Shown: piece by piece, positions 31,865-37,622 of the stretch
Layout of the letters: each line of letters starts with the position of its first letter
Position numbering within the stretch: position 1 is the stretch's first letter
NCBI GenBank assembly: GCA_002633005.1
Contig: NMRA01000008.1
Span: 1,788,879 to 1,826,500, forward strand
Source: Phoronis australis
Lineage: Eukaryota; Phoronida; Phoronidae
Length of the DNA: 37,622 bases
Reading direction: 5' to 3'
Translations under genes and position numbers: made by a program
Notes under the pieces: model-generated
Databases searched by the model: none
What the model saw: the letters and a program-made list of their open reading frames with translations, nothing else
What the model was told of the DNA's origin: nothing

Positions 31865-32939
31865 CTAGATCCTTGAGTCAGGTTTCTAGCTCCCCATCTC
31901 GGTTTTAATTATATAATAATCATAAAGCACAAAAATCGTTCCAGATGATTAGTGCAATGGGCCCACATGCGCGGCCGTAGGACGTCTGGTACAACGTGTA
32001 TCAGACCGCCTGCAATTTTTTTATAAACTGGGGCAAAATGCAACTTTAACTGCTTAGGAAGAAATCAAAGCGTGTTCTTATTAAACACAAACCATGCAAA
32101 GGTGCGAACAAACATGCAATGTGTATTCATCGAATATACATTGGATAACCTAATAATAGATAAGCTCGAGCCTGTGTGCAGTTTTTTGTCACCACTAAAG
32201 ACTGAAACGAGACATAAGTTACAAGCTTTTTGATTTCCATTAAAGGAACATTTTCTTTTTATACACCCCTAAAACCCAAATCATAAATCATGTTGGTGTG
32301 GCGCAATCTTTCCATACCGTGATGAACAATAGTTGAGCCCCAAACATACCATACTGGGCACACGGCAGTTAAAAAGCAGTTTGAGAACATCATCTTCTAA
32401 GATTGATTGTCTTCCACAGTTAAACCATGTTAAGAGAAGGTCGCGAAAAAGCAAGACCATGCAAAATCACGGAAGTGTTTGGCGGGTGTGCTCAGGGCGC
32501 CTAGCTAGCGTACTCGGCCACTGAAGGGACCGGTCGCTGAGGCTGGAACGTTGGTTTATAGAACAGAAGTCACTGCTCCCTTTCCACAAGCGAAGACCTC
32601 TTGCCGGCAGTGCTTCTCGAGTGTCCTGCTACAGAACGCAACCCAGTTTGTTCCCGGTACAGATCATCAGTCCAGAATTCCAATGTTTTCTTAGTAAACC
32701 GGAAATCCCCTTTCATTAACATGGGACCACTCTTTGTGAAAACTAATGTCGATTTTACGAAATTGTTGCTCGGATTGATCGAGAGGAACAATAAATCTTG
32801 GGTCTCTTTCTGGAATGTGATACCGATTTCAGTGTCAATCAGGGAGAACGCGTGACTAACTTTCCCGCTGTCTTCAATGCAGAAATGTCGGGTTGCTGCT
32901 ATTATTCCTTATCACGTTCTTGGAGTTCACGATTCTCCT
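31865..32939. other. intergenic; probably includes the receptor's 3' UTR
   Basis: No supported gene. The part next to 32940 should contain the receptor's 3' UTR (minus strand); I found no convincing minus-strand AATAAA there. Confidence 0.35.
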
Positions 32940-33622
32940 CTAAACCTCTGCTCTTGTCCCATTAGCTGCCTTCTGGTTGTTAGAATTTAATGATGTCATG
33001 TCCAGTTGATGAGCTGTAGATGATTTCCTACGAAGCGAAACTTGTGTAGTTATCGTTGATTGGCGTCGAACAGCAACGTGCAATCCGAGCGCTTTTTTAA
33101 ATGCGTCGCGGAATTTAGAGGATATGACATTGTAAATGATGGGGTTAATGGCCGAGTTGACGTACAACATAACTTTTCCAAAATATTCCAGACTCAAGTG
33201 ACCCTGGAATCCAACCTGTTCTATATCTTCTAGTGGTGCGTAGTTATTCCATAAAGCAAAAACTTTCTGTGGTAGCAGGCAAACGAAAAACAACAAGATG
33301 ACACTCATTAGCATAATCACCACTTGATGGCGCTGCCTGATGTTTGCCGATGTTGCAGAATCGCTACTTTCGTTCTTGCGGAACACGTGTGGATCCGACA
33401 AAAGCTGCCGGCTGATCAGTACATAAAGAACAACCAGTATTACCAATGGGACCGCAAAGAATAGAACTAAAATCAGTATCACGTAGACTTCTTTCCAGTT
33501 CCACTTGTCGCCGAGGTCACTAATACAGATTTTGACGTAAGTGCCATCGTAGTATTCCACGCCAAGTTCTTGTGAAATGAATAGAAAAGGGAAGCAGCTG
33601 GCCAGCGCAAGGCACCATACGA
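32940..33622 (-). CDS. class A GPCR, last exon (TM4 to C-terminus), TRH-receptor-like
   Basis: The exon starts after an acceptor (GGTTTATATTTCAG) in phase 1 and encodes 226 residues to TAG at 32940-32942. In order: TM4 VVWCLALASCFPFLF with the conserved Trp; extracellular loop 2 with a Cys (VKICISD) for the usual disulfide; TM5 with FAVPLVILVVLYVLI (Pro and Tyr conserved); an intracellular loop 3 rich in charged residues; TM6 FFVCLLPQKVF, where the usual CWxP Trp is Leu; TM7 YVNSAINPIIYN with the NPxxY motif; helix 8 SSKFRDAFKKALG; then a Ser-rich tail with RRQS and RRKS, likely phosphorylation sites. The TM7-helix 8 block is close to vertebrate TRH receptors. TM1-3 must be in upstream exons, not found here, so they lie to the right beyond repeats or outside the window. 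It acts at the plasma membrane as a peptide receptor (inferred). Confidence 0.9.
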
Positions 33623-33894
33623 CTGAAATATAAACCAATCATGATAAAGCAGGTTGCTACGGAAGCGCAATAGTGCTATTTTGAAGTGAATAAAAATATT
33701 TTATTATCTGGCGGCCGGGTTCCGTCAAAGAAGCGAATTTTTGATTTAGGCTACTTATTGGTTTCGACTTGTTCTTTATTAAGGTGAAAAGTAATTTGTG
33801 GATTTTCGAAGAGCTGACAGTTCTTTCATCCTCGTGACCACGTTGGGTGCATAAAGTGGCAGGCTGTAACAAGCCAGCTCGCAGAACCAGGGGC

Positions 33895-34795
33895 CTGTTA
33901 CGTGAAAGATTTAGCAGAACCACCTTGGAACCGCAAAACCGTGTGGAAATTTGTTGTATACTTATCCGAGGTCAAAGGTTACGGAGCTGTCTCTCAAATC
34001 GAATCTCCCGCCAGGCACAGAGCAGTTCCGCATGTACTCTCAATTTTTTTTTACCGAGTCGCCATAATATTTCGTCAACGACGTAAACATATGATACAAA
34101 GATGCCGGGGAAAACGAAGGGAAAACGTAGCTTTAATCCTGAGAGAGTTGTGTATCTGCATGGAAATAGCTATTGAGAACGAATGCTACGAGTCGTCTCA
34201 CGCCTCTGTGGCTTAGTGTTCACGAACACAGCAAGATGTGAATAGAGATAAATCATCACCCAAATTCCTTAATTCGGGTAATTTGACATTTCGCTGTTTC
34301 GGTATCATGCTCAGGACGTGCTTTAACCGCCGACCAGATTTCTGTATCCATTTCGTACTTGAGTTTCATATCTGTTTCCCAACGTGTTGTGTGTCTAACA
34401 ATGAACTATTGACCTACTTTAAAGTGGACCACAATGCACCAGATTGACCCACTTAATATGTTGGCTCCGCCTGTGACCTAGTTGCATTCGATGCATTGGA
34501 TACTGAATTGGCTTAAATTAAACTTTTTGTTATAATTAAGTTAATTACACACTGAAAATTCAGATGACATTACGTGCGCATGCTGAAATAATACACGTGG
34601 CTAAGGTGTATACCGGTGGGTTATATTGACCGAAAACAAGTTTTCACCGAATAATTAACCGAAGACCTTGAGACTTTCACCTCTCTCAGTTTTAAAATTG
34701 ACTTTTTTTGGGCTTCGGCAAATCGTCTTAATTTGAACTAAGAAACACGACTTCTCGAAAACGTTACGGTGGATTTCGCTGAAACTTTCCAAACT
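33895..34795 (+). repeat. ~900-bp dispersed repeat, copy 2 (unsplit)
   Basis: Runs continuously from GATTTAGCAGAACCACCTTG to the region of GGTGGATTTCGCTG and matches 13990-14121 plus 15310-16062. It lies upstream (minus strand) of the receptor exon. A GGGGCCTGTTACGTG-like word sits just before its start. No conserved ORF exists between the two copies, so it is probably a non-autonomous element or old duplication. Confidence 0.75.
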
Positions 34796-35284
34796 TAATA
34801 CTTATTCATCAATCTCAAAAACGTAGTATTTTTGATATCAAGGCCTAATTTTTGCGTAATGTAACAAAGACGAATACGACTGCTATTTTTTACAAAAATA
34901 CCTTACGTTTTGCTAGTTGATTTGTCATAGAAACCAAATGAAAAGACTAATCGAAAATTTCTAACAGCGTTTTTGCGGTAACTGATGAAGTTTTCATATA
35001 AAAAGGTTTCATTAAGATCGATCGAGTGGTTATTTTGCAATGAATGTACCTTTCTTAAAAATGAGTTTTTATACATTTATTGGCAACGAGAAAAACATTA
35101 CAATACCACAAAAAGACAAAGAACACCACAGACACGCACACACACACACGAATACCCCACAACTAATCCTCTTGACTGCTAAGAAAAACCGTTTCAAAGT
35201 TACATCATCTTTTTTGTATAAATTCTAAATTCAAATCTTTACGAGCATTATACTTTTCACTCATATAATATTCTGTGATGAAGT
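34796..35284. other. intergenic, nothing recognised
   Basis: AT-rich with a short CA run at about 35136-35150. No exon for the missing part of the receptor was found here. Confidence 0.45.
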
Positions 35285-35296
35285 TAAAAAATCTAC

Positions 35297-35518
35297 TTAG
35301 AAGTAATCTTTTTGATCCGAACTTTTGGGTATAAATAAACTGTTAACCCAATAATAAAACAATGTTTTTAAAATTTTCTTTTTATCAGCAAAGCCAAAAA
35401 TAACGTCGTTGCAGGAGAGGGTGCCGACACATTGGGGATTTGCTTTATTTAGAATTTCGTTATTAACTTTTGTCCAAAATGAATTTACTGTTTCACAGTC
35501 CCAGAATAAGTGTTTCAA
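35297..35518 (-). pseudogene. LINE C-terminal zinc-type region
   Basis: The frame begins HLFWDCETVNSFWTKVNNEI, the H-xxx-C and F-W signature at the end of many LINE ORF2 proteins, and stops at 35297. The upstream Cys pair would lie in the neighbouring frame, which is broken. Confidence 0.8.
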
Positions 35519-36161
35519 AGTCTCTTTCGATTGCCCACACTTGAATTATTTTTAAAAAATGAGTTAGTAGTCAAAATTCTCGTCAAGAGTCTGAACTGAA
35601 GCCACCTAATTCTTGGGTCTCTTGGTGTGTTATATAGAAGGGAAGAAACTTCTTCCCATGAAAAATTAGTTGTGTTTACGTTCAGTTCGTTAGCCCATTT
35701 TGACTCTGCTTTTGAGACTTTGGAACTATAATTTAATTGTGTACAGATATGTTGCCACCCTCTCCCACCGCTTTTCAGTTTCATTAAAATCGTTGGAATA
35801 ACAAGACAGTACGCACCAAAACTAACAACTCTATCAATACCACATTTTTGTTGGTACTTAAACATCACTAAAATTTTTCTAGAATATGTTTCGAAGGTTG
35901 TGGCAAGGATATCAGAAGATGTACAATTTTTGAAGCCGCTGGCGCCTTGATTACTGTAATCCTTCCGAAAGGCGTCAAAATTCTTTTGGACCAATTTTTC
36001 AAAATTAATTCAATATCTTTTAATTTCGCCAAGTAATTCTGATCTGCCATATCATGTAAGCTGACTTGGAAATTAATCCCCAAGAACATGAAATTTGTTT
36101 TTGGTCCATAATAACTGTTCCCTGACAAAAATTTTTTCAGCACTGTTCTCCATGCTGCCAA
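35515..36161 (-). pseudogene. LINE RT thumb and connection, frameshifted
   Basis: Two overlapping frames (35868-36161 and 35515-35994) carry NFMFLGINFQVSLHDMADQN, RILTPFGRITVIKAPAASK and HLLISLPQPSKH, then a basic VQKNFDAFRK stretch and DPRIRWLQFRLLTRILTTN. The order fits the region after the RT palm in L1/Tx1 LINEs. A frameshift lies near 35940-35990. Confidence 0.85.
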
Positions 36162-36536
36162 ACCAAATGGCTTTGTTTTTTCTACATTGACCCTGAGGCC
36201 GGAAAAATGAGCAAACAGATTTAAAACGTTTAAAGTACACCGTCAAGACGACTCTGAGCCATCTAAAATAATAGAGGTGTTATCAGCATATTGAGTTAGT
36301 AAGTATTCACGATCCATAATTTTGATCCCATTTGTATTTTTGTTGTGTCTGATCATGAGAGCCAAAATTTCCGCACAAATAATAAATAGATAAGAAGATA
36401 ATGGGTCACCTTGTCTGACTCCTCAGTCTCTGTATATTAAACCAACGAGAATTTTGGCCATTAACAATAACACATGATTTGATATTTGATATTTTTGTAG
36501 AAAACTTTGACCCATCTCTTAATTGACCACTCAAAA

Positions 36537-36893
36537 TTAAAAAAGATAGAGCTTTTTCAATAAAACTCCAAGACAAAGAGTAAAAGTCTTTTCAAAATCT
36601 ATAAGAAGTAGTAGCCCAGGTATTTGGATCTTCTGGGTGTAACAGAACAGATCGTATAGCACACGAATGTTATCAGCCAAGTTCCTTCCCGGGATGTAGC
36701 CACTCTGATCCTCATGAATAATTTTCCCTAGCACAGACTTAATGCGTTCCGCAATTGCTGCAGACGTGATTTTGTAGGTTACATTGAGAAGAGAAATAGG
36801 ACGCCAGTTTTTTAGAAAATGTTTACTTTTGTCTGCACTTTTGGGAATACAGGTAATAATACCCTCTTTCTGAGTGGATGGTAGTTGACCCAC
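36537..36893 (-). pseudogene. LINE reverse transcriptase fingers and palm start
   Basis: 118-codon frame with the NWRPISLLN block, DQSGYIPGR and LLLLIDFEKTF, the first catalytic Asp motif of L1-type RT. The frame is lost just after this motif, where the usual D-S-L-S-W continuation would stand. Confidence 0.9.
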
Positions 36894-36910
36894 AGCAAAG
36901 ACATGAAATT

Positions 36911-37435
36911 TTTACTTAAAGAGTGTTAACGTAATGATAATGATAGTACATAAATATAAAGCATATCTTTATATCCAATGATCTTTTTCGTTTCGGAAAA
37001 TATATATTTTACTAGTTGACAAAGCTTAGTTTTTATATACGAGTTGGAGGCCACTAAATAAGGTTCGAGATAAATTTGTTTTTACCCTCCCACTTTCCAA
37101 TTACCAAGTCCGGTTTAAAGAAACAATGATGTAACTCTTTCTATCTTTTTTCTTGATTGTGAGTTCCTCTTTGACAAATGACACTTTTAATAATATTGCT
37201 AAAAATTAACCCTTTGTTCAATGAAAATGAATAGAGGCCTAGTCCTTAAATTAGGGGGATTGCGTGAAAAGATCACTATTACTTTCAGTAATATTGAGAA
37301 TTCAAGAAGAGCCCACTCTCGATTTGTACCAAAGATAAAAAAGACTAAAACAGGATAAGAAATGACAACCAGTGTTTTCCCAAGTCCATAAATACGCAGT
37401 AGATTTAGGGAACTTAAAAGTGTCCCTATCTGGGA
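36911..37435. other. intergenic, nothing recognised
   Basis: No LINE similarity beyond 36910 on the minus strand and no other feature seen. Confidence 0.4.
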
Positions 37436-37485
37436 CCAGTGGTGGATCTAGGATACCATAAGGGGGCCCAACACGTTGCCTCGTG
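37436..37485 (+). mobile_element. GGATCC-type MITE end
   Basis: CCAGTGGTGGATCTAGGA followed by AAGGGGGCCCAA resembles the left terminus of the MITE at 21258. The element's other end was not identified before the window stops. Confidence 0.4.
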
Positions 37486-37622
37486 GAATCGGGCAAAGCA
37501 CAAATGTATTCGCACAGATGGCCTGAAAGTTCCAGGCCTGGGGATGTGGACCTTCCGTTAGGGAAACCCTATCGTTAGACTAAAAAAATAAAAAAACGTT
37601 TTCGCCGCGACCTCGGTCTGAC

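Larger units (their letters stand above)
35285..36910 (-). mobile_element. L1/Tx1-like LINE, 5'-truncated and dead
   Basis: Minus-strand non-LTR retrotransposon remnant covering RT and the C-terminal region in several frames: GIITCIPKSADK, LKNWRPISLLNVTYKI and DQSGYIPGRNLADNIRVLYD (36893-36600), LLIDFEKTF, VRQGDPLSSYLFIICAEIL (about 36425-36365), QYADN (about 36290; the second catalytic D reads N), then KIKDIELILKNWS-like, LTPFGRITVIK, and a zf-RVT-like end with RWLQFRLLTRIL and HLFWDCETVNSFW. Multiple frameshifts and stops. It probably lies in an intron or the 5' flank of the receptor gene. Confidence 0.9.

Noticed and set aside
32570-32855. ORFs on both strands downstream of the receptor
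   Set aside because: Most likely the receptor's 3' UTR; no motifs and they overlap antisense to each other.
1-37622. Prokaryotic systems, CRISPR arrays, phage genes
   Set aside because: GT-AG introns, LINEs, MITEs and a GPCR show an animal genome; no regular spacer arrays or operons occur.

Overview
The window is animal nuclear DNA: AT-rich, with GT-AG introns, AATAAA poly(A) signals, a signal-peptide neuropeptide precursor, a class A G-protein-coupled receptor exon and many non-LTR retrotransposon and MITE remnants. The mix of LINE types (CR1/Jockey-like with AATAA-type tails, L1/Tx1-like) and short 'GGATCCAGGATTT' terminal-repeat MITEs fits a marine invertebrate such as a cnidarian or a hemichordate/echinoderm. 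I cannot settle the phylum from sequence alone. One gap of 168 N (23647-23814) and two single N (2924, 30510) mark assembly problems.

Layout. 1-2.8 kb: a tRNA-derived element, a 50-bp-arm foldback repeat and an imperfect ~170-bp tandem repeat. 2.8-5.9 kb: a dead CR1-like LINE on the + strand, with a second LINE tail directly behind it. 7.2-7.7 kb: one copy of an unnamed dispersed repeat, whose second copy lies inverted at 28.2-28.6 kb. 8.2-12.1 kb: an apparently intact seven-exon + strand gene for a 534-residue coiled-coil protein. Every intron is in phase 1, and the end of the protein repeats its beginning at the same exon junction. 12.4-12.7 kb: a MITE. 14-16 kb: a ~900-bp repeat, split by a ~1.2 kb insert that carries a possible THAP-finger remnant; an unsplit copy lies at 33.9-34.8 kb. 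18.6-19.1 kb: an L1-like fragment (-). 21.3 and 22.5 kb: two more MITEs. 23.2-24.5 kb: a LINE interrupted by the N gap. 24.5-29.2 kb: mostly featureless.

29.2-33.7 kb is the most interesting part. A + strand two-exon gene encodes a 93-residue secreted precursor with two GW-amide peptides (ending HSGW-GKR and HTGW-GKR) and a two-cysteine tail. About 2 kb downstream, facing it tail to tail, is the last exon (TM4 to C-terminus) of a peptide-type class A GPCR resembling thyrotropin-releasing-hormone receptors. The pair is a candidate ligand/receptor neighbourhood. The pairing is a hypothesis from position only. A tRNA-like sequence (31.8 kb) lies between them.

35.3-36.9 kb holds a longer L1/Tx1-like LINE remnant (-), upstream of the receptor exon and probably in its intron or 5' flank. 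The window ends with another GGATCC-type MITE end. No CRISPR, operon or prokaryotic features are present.
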